Source: Myxococcaceae bacterium (lineage in GTDB: Bacteria; Myxococcota; Myxococcia; Myxococcales; Myxococcaceae). Taken from it: 38,668 nucleotides of DNA. Below the pieces are notes generated by a model that worked only from the letters and a program-made list of their open reading frames with translations, was not told the origin of the DNA and ran no database searches. The stretch lies in contig SECN01000022.1 in the NCBI GenBank assembly GCA_004173515.1, forward strand, positions 1 through 38,668. The letters are read 5' to 3'. Shown here one piece after another: positions 23,260 to 30,661 of the stretch. The number at the start of each line of letters is the position of its first letter. The stretch's first letter is position 1. Made by a program: the position numbers and the translations under genes.

Positions 23260-24711
23260 ATGAGCACCTATGACGTCGTGGTGGCGGGAAATGGCGCGCT
23301 GGGTCTGGCGACCGCGCGTGCCCTGTCGCTCCAGGATCCCACCCTGAGGATCGCCGTGGTGGGGCCCGCGGGCCGACCCGGCGGAGCCTCCGGTGCCGCC
23401 GGGGCCATGCTGGGCTGCTACGGCGAGGTGACGGCCCCGCTGCTGCGCACCGCGCCGGGCCGCGCGCGACATGCCCAGGGTGTGCTCGCCGCGCGCCTCT
23501 GGCCCGAGTGGCTGGAGGGATTGAACAGCGAGCTGCCCGCGGAGGAGCAGGTGCGGCTCGACGCCGGCACCATCGTGTTCAGCAACGCGAAGTCCGGCAC
23601 CATCGAGGATGAGAACTACGCCGCCATTCAGCAGGCGGCCACGGCGGAGGGCGAGCCCTTCGAGGAGCTGGATCCGAACCACGTCCCCGGCCTGTACCCC
23701 GCAGAGGACTGCCGGCCGAAGCGGGCCCTGTTCCTGCCGCGCGAAGGCTCCGTGGACGCAAGCCGCCTGTTGAGGGGACTCACGCGGGTGCTGGAGCAGG
23801 CGTCGAAGGTTTCGCTCATCGACGGGGCGGTCAAGGCGCTGGACGTGAGCGCCGGGCGCGTCACCGGCGTGCGTCTGGAGGACGGCCGGACGCTCGCGGC
23901 CCCCCAGGTCGTGCTGGCCATGGGCGTCGGGACGCAGGCCGTCCTGGACGAGCTGCCGGAGCTGGCGCGCCGCATCCCGCGCATCTTCAGCGGGGGTGGG
24001 ACGTCGCTGCTGCTCCAGGTGCCGAGGACGCAGCTCAAGCACGTGGTGCGGACGCCGAACCGCGCGTTCGCCTGTGGCCTGCATGGCATGCCCCGCGCGG
24101 GCAACCAGCTCTACTTCGGCGCGACGAACATCCTGATGGCGCGGCCCATGCTGCGCACCACGCCGGCCGACATGTTCTTCCTGCTGGAGTGCGTCCTGGA
24201 GCAGATCGACCAGGACCTCTGCGCGGCGCAGCTCGTCGGCTGGCAGGCCGGCAACCGGCCCGTCACCGTGGACACGTGCCCCCTCATTGGCCCGACGTCC
24301 GTGGAAGGACTGTGGCTGCTCACCGGCACGTACCGGGATGGCCTCTTCCAGTCACCCCTGCTGGGCCAGCACCTGGCGCGGCGGATGCGGGGACAGCCCG
24401 GGCTGGTCCGCGAGGACTTCCCGCCGGAGCGCAAACCCATCTCCCTCTACACGCTGCCGGAGGCGCGGGAGGAGGCGCTCAAACACTATCTGGCCATGGG
24501 CTGGGAGCACGGCATCCGCCTGCCCAAGGTCGGCTGGCACCGCTCCTTCCCCCGGTTCTACCAGCAGATGCTGGACTCGCTGTACGACGAGCTGGGGGAG
24601 GAGGAGTTCGTCCTGCCGCCGGAGCTGCTGGCCATCGTCGACGGCAACCGCGCGGCGATGGTGCCCTTCTTCCGCAACTACTACGCGGAGGTCCGCAAGG
24701 CCTGGGCTTGA
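23260..24711 (+). CDS. FAD-dependent oxidoreductase, DAO fold, with C-terminal extension; RiPP-cluster tailoring enzyme candidate
   Basis: ATG 23260 (MSTYDVVVAGNGALGLATA) places the Rossmann FAD motif GNGALG at the very start, as usual for glycine-oxidase/D-amino-acid-oxidase-like enzymes. The frame is open upstream to 23176, but that part is Arg/Pro-rich and follows a hairpin. Other family marks are GGASGAAGAMLG, RPKRALFLPREGSVDASRLLRGL, and the FAD-tail PLIGPTSVEGLWLLTGTYRDGLFQSPLLG. After that the protein continues about 105 residues in a helical extension (LPEAREEALKHYLAMGWEHG..., FYQQMLDSLYDELGEEEF) that ordinary DAO enzymes lack. It probably oxidises an amine or alcohol, perhaps in the hydroxylated peptide. 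It begins 127 bases after the peptide gene. Confidence 0.82.
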   Translation: MSTYDVVVAGNGALGLATARALSLQDPTLRIAVVGPAGRPGGASGAAGAMLGCYGEVTAPLLRTAPGRARHAQGVLAARLWPEWLEGLNSELPAEEQVRLDAGTIVFSNAKSGTIEDENYAAIQQAATAEGEPFEELDPNHVPGLYPAEDCRPKRALFLPREGSVDASRLLRGLTRVLEQASKVSLIDGAVKALDVSAGRVTGVRLEDGRTLAAPQVVLAMGVGTQAVLDELPELARRIPRIFSGGGTSLLLQVPRTQLKHVVRTPNRAFACGLHGMPRAGNQLYFGATNILMARPMLRTTPADMFFLLECVLEQIDQDLCAAQLVGWQAGNRPVTVDTCPLIGPTSVEGLWLLTGTYRDGLFQSPLLGQHLARRMRGQPGLVREDFPPERKPISLYTLPEAREEALKHYLAMGWEHGIRLPKVGWHRSFPRFYQQMLDSLYDELGEEEFVLPPELLAIVDGNRAAMVPFFRNYYAEVRKAWA

Positions 24712-24770
24712 CGCGCCGGGTCGTCCGCCGCCCCCCGGGCGCCATGACAGAACCATGACAATCACGTGGC

Positions 24771-24791
24771 GGACCCGTGGCCACCGGGTCC
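24771..24791 (+). terminator. Hairpin after the flavoenzyme gene
   Basis: GGACCCG (24771-24777) pairs with CGGGTCC (24785-24791); the 7-base loop TGGCCAC is itself nearly palindromic. It lies 60 bases after the flavoenzyme stop and may end the RiPP transcript. Without a T-run it could also be an operator for the next gene. Confidence 0.4.
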
Positions 24792-24846
24792 CACCCCACC
24801 TTGTAGGTTGAGCATCGTCGCTGACCCCAGCCCCGGTGCCTCCACC

Positions 24847-25269
24847 ATGCGTGTGCTGACCTCCGATCTCCTCGTGGCCGCGGTCACGGAACTCTCGAAG
24901 GGCTCAAGGCTTGTCCGGGCGCGGGATGTGGTCGCCTGGTGCGAATACAACGGCGTGGACGCCCAGGGGGATGGGTTCAAGAACCAGGCGTTGTGGGAGG
25001 CGGACCACGACGAGGCCCGGGGCCGGCACCGGCTGCTCAAGTTCAGGAGTGGCGAGAGCCGGCAGTCCCGGATGGGATGGTCGCTCGTCGCTCACGCGGA
25101 CCGCGCGCGTGAGGCCGCGGCGCACCTGGGGTGGGGCGAGCAGTGCTGGAACGGAGAGGCCTGGGACTGGCTCAACGGCAGCCCGCCCGTCCCCGCGCGG
25201 CGCTATGGCGCGGCGGCCCGGGACGAATCGGACGGGTGCCCCACGACGGAGGGCACCTCGCCGGGTTGA
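24847..25269 (+). CDS. Hypothetical protein (140 aa)
   Basis: ATG 24847 (MRVLTSDLLVAAVTELSKGS) follows a 135-base gap after the flavoenzyme gene. The soluble product has Trp-rich blocks (VVAWCEYNGVDAQGDG, ALWEADHDEARGRHRLLKF, GEQCWNGEAWDWLNGSPP) and a disordered tail. I recognise no family. It is uncertain whether it belongs to the peptide cluster; a hairpin separates them and its sequence does not resemble an RRE, protease or transporter. Confidence 0.6.
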   Translation: MRVLTSDLLVAAVTELSKGSRLVRARDVVAWCEYNGVDAQGDGFKNQALWEADHDEARGRHRLLKFRSGESRQSRMGWSLVAHADRAREAAAHLGWGEQCWNGEAWDWLNGSPPVPARRYGAAARDESDGCPTTEGTSPG

Positions 25270-25303
25270 GGTGCCCGGGACGACTTCCCCGGGCAGAAGG
25301 GGA

Positions 25304-25975
25304 CTACACGATGGGCCGGAAGATCTTCAGGCCGGAGCGGCCACCGGCACCCAGCGTGTTGCGCTCGATGAAGTCGCTCACGGACGAGCGGCCGTCGCCG
25401 GTGGTGATGGCCGTGTGGCCGTAGATGCTGCCCAGGCGCGACGAGGTCTTCTCCCAGGTGAGGACGAGGCCCGGGGTCTTCAGCGCCTCCGCGAGCGACA
25501 TGTTGACCTGCTTGAACTTGTCCTTCGGCAGGTTGTTGTCGATCTGGTTGCCATTGCCCCAGACCTTCACGCCGAAGGCGTTCTGGATGGCCCGGCTGAC
25601 GCCCGTGGCGCACAGGCCCTGGCTGTTGTACCCGCCCATGCCCATCGCCGCCGCACGGCCCGCCGCCGCCAGCTTGCGCATCGCGGGCGTCGCGCCGCCC
25701 GAGTTCCCGGCGCCCGCGCTCGAATCCACCTTGCCGCCGCCCTTGGAGCCACCCGTGCCGCCGGAGCCCTTCGTGCCGCCGGGAGCCTTCGTGCCGCCCT
25801 TGGCCGGCTGGAAGCTGTCGCTCCCGCTATGGCCGGGAACGCGCAGGGTCGCGCCCGCGTAGATGAGGTTCGGGTTGGCGATCTTGTTGGTTCGCGCCAG
25901 CGCGGAAACGCTGGTCTTGAAGCGAGCGGCGAGGGCCGAGAGGGTGTCGCCTTGACGAATGCGGTAGTTGGACAT
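25304..25975 (-). CDS. LysM protein with C-terminal Cys/His putative peptidoglycan hydrolase domain
   Basis: AGGAGAT lies eight bases before ATG 25975. Residues 3-47 are a LysM domain (YRIRQGDTLSALAARFK... NPNLIYAGATLRVPG) that binds peptidoglycan glycans. A Gly/Lys/Ser linker of about 45 residues follows (48-95). The C-terminal domain has Cys122 (GLCATGVSRAIQNAFGV) and His187 (GSIYGHTAITTGDG), the order of an NlpC/P60- or CHAP-type cysteine hydrolase. There is no signal peptide, so export would need a dedicated route or lysis; delivery as an antibacterial effector is one possibility. No adjacent immunity-like gene is obvious. Confidence 0.78.
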   Translation of the reverse strand: MSNYRIRQGDTLSALAARFKTSVSALARTNKIANPNLIYAGATLRVPGHSGSDSFQPAKGGTKAPGGTKGSGGTGGSKGGGKVDSSAGAGNSGGATPAMRKLAAAGRAAAMGMGGYNSQGLCATGVSRAIQNAFGVKVWGNGNQIDNNLPKDKFKQVNMSLAEALKTPGLVLTWEKTSSRLGSIYGHTAITTGDGRSSVSDFIERNTLGAGGRSGLKIFRPIV

Positions 25976-26099
25976 GCGGATCTCCTGGACCCATTGTCGG
26001 AGGGGCCTTTACGGAGTTGCGCGAGTTTCCCATGTTCTAGGAATCCGCCTGTCTTCCGCTGAGAGTGTTCCGGAGCGGATCCGCTGGTGCTCGAAAAAG

Positions 26100-26936
26100 T
26101 CAGTCGCGCCGATAGCCGAAGTTCTTGCGCATCAGCGCCAGGTACTCGGCCTCGGAGGTTTCCCGCCGGGCCTTCACCAGGGGTTGGATCTGCGGCGTGG
26201 CCACGTAGCGGAGCTGATCCGTCCCGTCGGTCGCGGCGCCGAAGATGACGTCGGCCACATCCTCGGAGGTCGCGCCGGCGCGGGTGTTGCGCAGGCCCGC
26301 GAAGACCGCCTCGGACCGCGTGAGGAATGGTGCGTAGTCCTCGATGCGCCCGGTCCGAGTCGCCTCGCCGCCGCTGCGCGAGACGAACTGGCTGTCGAGC
26401 ACGCCCCCCGGTTCGATCAGCTTGACGGTGATGCCCAGGCCGACGAGCTCGTAGCTCAGCGCTTCGGAGAAGCCCTCCACCGCGAACTTCGACGCGCAGT
26501 ACAGCGAACTCATGGGCAGTCCGAAGACGCCGGCCCCCGAGGTGATGTTGAGGATGACGCCCGACTTCTGGCGGCGCAGTTGGGGGAGCACGGCGCGCGT
26601 GACGTCCATCAGGCCGAACACGTTGACGTCGAACTGCTCGGCCACCTTTTCACGGGGCGTGGATTCAAAGACGCCGAACAGGCCGAAGCCCGCGTTGTTG
26701 ATGAGCGCGTCGATGGCGCCGAACCGGGCGAGGCCCGCCTCGACGGCGGAGGTGATGCTCGCGCGGTCCTGCACGTCGAGCCGGGTGACGTGCACGTTGT
26801 CGAGCCCCTGGAAGTCCTGCCCTGCGTCGGGTGAGCGCATCGTGGCGATGACGTTCCAACCCGCGCGCGCGAAGCGGTGGACGGTGGCCCGGCCGAAGCC
26901 GGTGGAGCTGCCAGTGACGAGGGCGGTCTGGGGCAT
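26100..26936 (-). CDS. SDR-family oxidoreductase
   Basis: The 278-residue protein begins MPQTALVTGSSTGFGRATV, with the cofactor motif TGSSTGFG at 8-15, LDVQD for adenine contact, NNAGFGLFG, Ser in ILNITSGAG, and an intact YCASK active site (SSLYCASKFAVEGFSEAL), then PGGV. These are marks of a classical NAD(P)-dependent short-chain reductase of the subgroup often paired with a LysR or AraC regulator. The divergent LysR gene starts 75 bases away, and the pair is probably one regulatory unit. Substrate unknown. Confidence 0.9.
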   Translation of the reverse strand: MPQTALVTGSSTGFGRATVHRFARAGWNVIATMRSPDAGQDFQGLDNVHVTRLDVQDRASITSAVEAGLARFGAIDALINNAGFGLFGVFESTPREKVAEQFDVNVFGLMDVTRAVLPQLRRQKSGVILNITSGAGVFGLPMSSLYCASKFAVEGFSEALSYELVGLGITVKLIEPGGVLDSQFVSRSGGEATRTGRIEDYAPFLTRSEAVFAGLRNTRAGATSEDVADVIFGAATDGTDQLRYVATPQIQPLVKARRETSEAEYLALMRKNFGYRRD

Positions 26937-27011
26937 GGTCTGTCTCTAGCAACCGTGCTCTGCTGCCGGGAACTGCACGAAGGGGCATGCACTGATGCAG
27001 GGAATCGCACA
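26937..27011. promoter_or_regulatory. Divergent SDR/LysR control region
   Basis: Between the two start codons lie TGCACGAAGGGGCATGCA and an adjoining TGCACTGATGCA, both symmetrical with TGCA ends. LysR proteins bind T-N11-A dyads in just such a divergent gap, so these are the likely operator half-sites. Confidence 0.5.
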
Positions 27012-27905
27012 ATGAGTCAGCTCACGGAGCTTCGTGCCTTCGTCTGCGTCGCGCGGCACCGCAACTTCCGGGCGGCGGCGGCCGAGCTGCGGATCTCCCC
27101 CTCGGCGCTCAGCCACGCCATCGCCGGGCTCGAGGCGGAGCTGGGCGTGCGGCTGTTCCACCGCACCACGCGCTCGGTCGCGCTCTCGGACGCCGGGGAG
27201 CACCTGCTCGCGCGCGTCGCCCCGGCGCTCGAACAACTGACGCAGGCGGTGGAGACCCTGGATGACTTTCGTGCGAAGCCGCGCGGCACCCTTCGGATCA
27301 ACACGTCGCAGGTGGCGGCGCGCTGGGTGCTCATGCCGTATGTACGCGAGTACGTGAAGCGCTTCCCCGACGTCCAACTGGAGCTCGTCACCGAGGACCG
27401 GCTCGTGGACATCGTCGCGGAGGGCTTCGATGCAGGGGTTCGCACCAGGGACCTCGTGCCGAAGGACATGATCGCGGTCGAGTGCAGCCCGCGCGTCCGC
27501 TACGTCATCGCCGGCTCGCCGTCGTACTTCGCCCGCCGCGAGAAGCCGAAGCGGCCGGATGACCTGCTCCAGCACGACTGCATCCGCTTCCGCATGACGA
27601 ACGGTCGCGTCTATCGCTGGGAGCTGGAGCGCCGGGGCAAGGTCCTGTCGCTGGAGGTCAACGGCCCGCTCACGGTCAGCAGTGACCAACTGGTGCACCA
27701 GGCCGCGCTCGACGGAATCGGTCTGGGCTACTTCAGTGAGTTCATGGTGGCGGGGGACGTGGCGGCGGGGCGGCTGGTGCCCGTGCTGGAGGGCTGGATC
27801 CCCGAAGACGACGCGCTCAGCCTCTACTACCCTGGCCACCGGCACGTGCCCGCGAGCCTGCGTGCGTTCGTCGACGTCCTCAAGGAGCTGCGCGGCCGTC
27901 GCTGA
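27012..27905 (+). CDS. LysR-family transcriptional regulator
   Basis: ATG 27012 (MSQLTELRAFVCVARHRNFR) gives 297 residues. The N-terminal winged helix-turn-helix is typical (FRAAAAELRISPSALSHAI, LEAELGVRLFHRTTRSVALSDAG), followed by a linker helix and a two-lobed effector domain with RGTLRINTSQVAARWVLMP, LVDIVAEGFDAGVRT, and the C-terminal ALDGIGLGYFSEFMV block common in the subgroup regulating adjacent oxidoreductases. It probably controls the divergent SDR in response to that enzyme's substrate. Confidence 0.93.
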   Translation: MSQLTELRAFVCVARHRNFRAAAAELRISPSALSHAIAGLEAELGVRLFHRTTRSVALSDAGEHLLARVAPALEQLTQAVETLDDFRAKPRGTLRINTSQVAARWVLMPYVREYVKRFPDVQLELVTEDRLVDIVAEGFDAGVRTRDLVPKDMIAVECSPRVRYVIAGSPSYFARREKPKRPDDLLQHDCIRFRMTNGRVYRWELERRGKVLSLEVNGPLTVSSDQLVHQAALDGIGLGYFSEFMVAGDVAAGRLVPVLEGWIPEDDALSLYYPGHRHVPASLRAFVDVLKELRGRR

Positions 27906-27934
27906 GCTTCGCGACGGCGCGCGCGGGAAGGACT

Positions 27935-29053
27935 TCAGTTGATGGGGCAGCTTCCGCCCGAGCAGTAGAAGCAGGCGCTGGTGCAGTTGGAGCCACTGCA
28001 AAGCGAGATGTCGGGGCCGTGGCAGGACGGGGATGAGACATCCGTCATCGTGTAGTCGGTGTAGATGTCGCCGCAGCCAATCACCCGGTCATCGGCGCCG
28101 CCGTAGGTCTCCACCGACATGCTGTTGCCCACGTACGTCGCGCCGCTCGCGGGCTTGCCCGTCTTCCACTGGCCATAGCTCACGAAGCTGGCGGCGTTGC
28201 CGGGAACGATCTCCGAGCCCAGCTTGACGTGGAGCATGCCGTTGACCGGCACCTGGAGCGTGGAGGTGCTGGCCGTGCCCCGCTTGTAGTTGAAGTCCAC
28301 GGGCCCGTTGCCGGTGCAGTTGGCGACACCGAAGTGGGCGAAGTGCCCCGGGTGATTGAAGTTGAGGTCCGTCCAGTTCGTGGCGCGCAGGCGCACGACG
28401 GTCGCCCTGCCCTGGATGATGTCGCAGGAGCGGAGCTTGGGCTGGCACGTCCCCTTGTCATAGGCACCGAGCGTGTAGTCACAGCCGCTGGTGCAGTACG
28501 TATCGCTTGGATGGGCGGTCCCGATGACCTCCTGGCTGGGGTCCCCGCACGTGGCATCGCCATAGACGGTGCCGACCCAGTCGCGGAAGGACTGCGAGCA
28601 GCTCGCCGCGAGGGACTGGCCTCCGGAAGCGCTGGCCGTGGGCGGGGTGGCGAGCGCGTCCGCGTTCTCCCGCTGGAGCTGCTCGCGCGTGGCACGGTCC
28701 ACCGTGAGGCGCGCGTTTCCCGCGAGCGCCGCGGGCAGCGCCTGATGGGCGGGCGCTACCGCCAGGAACACCTCCGCAGGCGTGTGTGACTTGAGGAAGC
28801 GGGGGGCGATGAGGGGACGCGACGGATAGGTCGCCGCGACCGCCACGTCGACCTCGCCCCGGTCGTTCTCCAGCCAGAGGACATGGTTGCCGGGAGACCC
28901 GGTGACCCGCGCGATTTCACGCGGGCCGGAGGCCGCGGGCGGTGCCGCATGGACGGGGGACGCGCCGACGAGCCAGCCGGCGCCGACGAGCGCCAGGGCG
29001 AGGGATGTGGAGAGGGGCTTCAAGGGGAGGCTCCAGGGGATGATGGCGTTCAT
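27935..29053 (-). CDS. Secreted cysteine-rich protein, unknown function
   Basis: I start at ATG 29053 (MNAIIPWSLPLKPLSTSLAL); the frame is open far upstream but without protein-like sequence. A signal peptide ends at SPVHA, giving a 372-residue precursor. The N-terminal part has a repeat-free beta domain (HVLWLENDRGEVDVAVAAT, HTPAEVFLAVAPAHQALP). The C-terminal half carries many paired cysteines (ATCGDPSQ, TYCTSGCDYTLG, CSGSNCTSACFYCSGGSC), suggesting a disulfide-stabilised extracellular domain. I know no family for it. Convergent with the LysR gene, with 29 bases between the stops. Confidence 0.68.
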   Translation of the reverse strand: MNAIIPWSLPLKPLSTSLALALVGAGWLVGASPVHAAPPAASGPREIARVTGSPGNHVLWLENDRGEVDVAVAATYPSRPLIAPRFLKSHTPAEVFLAVAPAHQALPAALAGNARLTVDRATREQLQRENADALATPPTASASGGQSLAASCSQSFRDWVGTVYGDATCGDPSQEVIGTAHPSDTYCTSGCDYTLGAYDKGTCQPKLRSCDIIQGRATVVRLRATNWTDLNFNHPGHFAHFGVANCTGNGPVDFNYKRGTASTSTLQVPVNGMLHVKLGSEIVPGNAASFVSYGQWKTGKPASGATYVGNSMSVETYGGADDRVIGCGDIYTDYTMTDVSSPSCHGPDISLCSGSNCTSACFYCSGGSCPIN

Positions 29054-29278
29054 TCGCCGCTGCTCCCTGGAACGGGGGGACCCGTGATTTCTCCTCACCT
29101 CCGAAATACGAATCCTGGGGCGTGGCACACGCGCGCGCCGACACCGTGCGCACGGCCGTGCTCCCAGGGGGCGCTTTGTAGGACGTCGCCCCTCATCAGG
29201 ACCTGGGAAGTCCATGGCCAACGGATGCGACACGATACGCACGCGAGGTGCCGCGAGGCGTGCTCTACCGGACGTGAC

Positions 29279-30613
29279 ATGCCTTCTTCCCATGCGTCGC
29301 GGTTCGCCCTGCTCGGTCTTCTCGTGTTCATGTCCGCTTGTGGTGACGACCCGGAGCCGGGCACGGGCGGTCCTTCGGATGCGGGCACCTCGCGCCCGGA
29401 TGCGGGCGTGGACGCGGGCCTGCCTCCGCCCGAAGTCGTCGCGGTTCCCCGGACGCAGGTGACGCTCGGCGGGCGCGAGTACCGGGCCTACCAGCGGCCG
29501 GGAGACACCTTCCGCATCGTCTGCGAGGAGCCCTGTCCCATCGAGGAGACGTACCTCGTCGCGCGCTACGCGGGCTTCCTGGCGGTGAAGGACGACGTGG
29601 TCGCGGTGGCGGGGGTGGACGTGTCGCCGAGGATGGTGCCGGTGGACATCCATCTGACGGGTGACAGCCTCTGCGGTCCGAAGGGGACCGCGTCCGGCAG
29701 CTCGTTCATGAACCAGACGGGAATCGAACCGGGGCCGGGTTCGAATGTCTGTCTCTGGGAGCTGGAGGCTTCCCAGGCGAAGCCGCCGGACATCGCGCGG
29801 CCCCTGACGGTCCGGAATGCGCTGGCGCGCGCGAACCAGGTGCTGGTGGCGCACGAGTACTCGCACATCGTGCTCTTCCTGCGACAGGAGCTGTCCCACG
29901 AGTGGCTCGTGCGGGCCATCTCCTACCGGGTGGGCGGACAGGCCAGCAGCCTCTGCGACGACATCAACCACCAGTTCGCCCCCACCGCCTGGGAGCTCTG
30001 CCAGCGCAACGGCCTGGACTACGCGCAACTGGCGGAGGGCCTGCGGAAGGTGGACGCGCTGTGGTCGGCGGACGGAGGCACCGAGGAGCTTCACGCGGGC
30101 GTGCCTCGCGCCACCTCCGTGTACCAGTACCGGCGCATCCTGGATGGGCTCGCGGGAAGCGACACACTGGCCGCGTGCATCGCGGGAGGGGAGCTGAGAG
30201 CGAACCAGTGCGGAGACGCCTCCCTGTTCACGCCCGCCTCGGGCACCGTGAGCCTGTACGAGGGGAGGGTGCGGTGGGAGCTGCCGGCAGGCGCGCTGAC
30301 GCAGTCGGTCCAGGTCGAGCCGGGGAACTGGCGCACCGGCATGGTCGTCCCGACGCAGTGGAACCCCTTCATGTTCGCGCACGACTACGACTTCGAGCCC
30401 GCGACACAGGTGTTCAAGCAGCCCGTGCGGCTGACCGTGGCGTATGACCCGAAGCTGCTTCCGGACGGAGGCGCGGAGTCCTCGCTCACGCTCTACTGGA
30501 TGCCCCCCGCAGCGCCGGCCCAGGCGGTCCCGGGGGCGGTGCTCGACACGGAGGCGAACACCGTCAGCGGGTTGGTTTCCAGACTCGGGCGCTACATCGT
30601 CGCGCCCCGCTGA
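29279..30613 (+). CDS. Lipoprotein with HExxH metallopeptidase-like motif and ZU5-like C-terminus
   Basis: ATG 29279 gives 444 residues with a lipoprotein signal (LLVFMSAC, Cys21) and an Asp/Pro/Gly spacer. The motif VAHEYSHIVLF carries His192-Glu193-x2-His196, the zinc site of many metallopeptidases, followed by QELSHEWL with acidic and His residues that could give the third ligand. Residues about 350-440 (LYEGRVRWELPAGALTQSVQ to FKQPVRLTVAYDPKLLPDG) resemble a ZU5 domain, common in bacterial surface proteins. Peptidase activity is inferred from the motif only; it could bind zinc without cutting. A hairpin follows the gene. Confidence 0.72.
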   Translation: MPSSHASRFALLGLLVFMSACGDDPEPGTGGPSDAGTSRPDAGVDAGLPPPEVVAVPRTQVTLGGREYRAYQRPGDTFRIVCEEPCPIEETYLVARYAGFLAVKDDVVAVAGVDVSPRMVPVDIHLTGDSLCGPKGTASGSSFMNQTGIEPGPGSNVCLWELEASQAKPPDIARPLTVRNALARANQVLVAHEYSHIVLFLRQELSHEWLVRAISYRVGGQASSLCDDINHQFAPTAWELCQRNGLDYAQLAEGLRKVDALWSADGGTEELHAGVPRATSVYQYRRILDGLAGSDTLAACIAGGELRANQCGDASLFTPASGTVSLYEGRVRWELPAGALTQSVQVEPGNWRTGMVVPTQWNPFMFAHDYDFEPATQVFKQPVRLTVAYDPKLLPDGGAESSLTLYWMPPAAPAQAVPGAVLDTEANTVSGLVSRLGRYIVAPR

Positions 30614-30615
30614 AG

Positions 30616-30654
30616 CCCTTGGGCCGCGAGGGAAGACTCCCCCGCGGCCCAGGG
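30616..30654. terminator. Bidirectional hairpin between convergent genes
   Basis: CCCTTGGGCCGCG (from 30616) pairs with CGCGGCCCAGGG (from 30643) around an imperfect GGGA/TCCC inner arm. It sits exactly between the stops at 30613 and 30662, so it can serve both transcripts; no long T-run. Confidence 0.6.
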
Positions 30655-30661
30655 CCGACAC

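Noticed and set aside
29054..30661. Upstream extension of the Cys-rich secreted protein into a 908-codon frame
   Set aside because: The extension lies opposite the HExxH lipoprotein gene and reads as low-complexity Arg/His sequence; the signal peptide begins at 29053.
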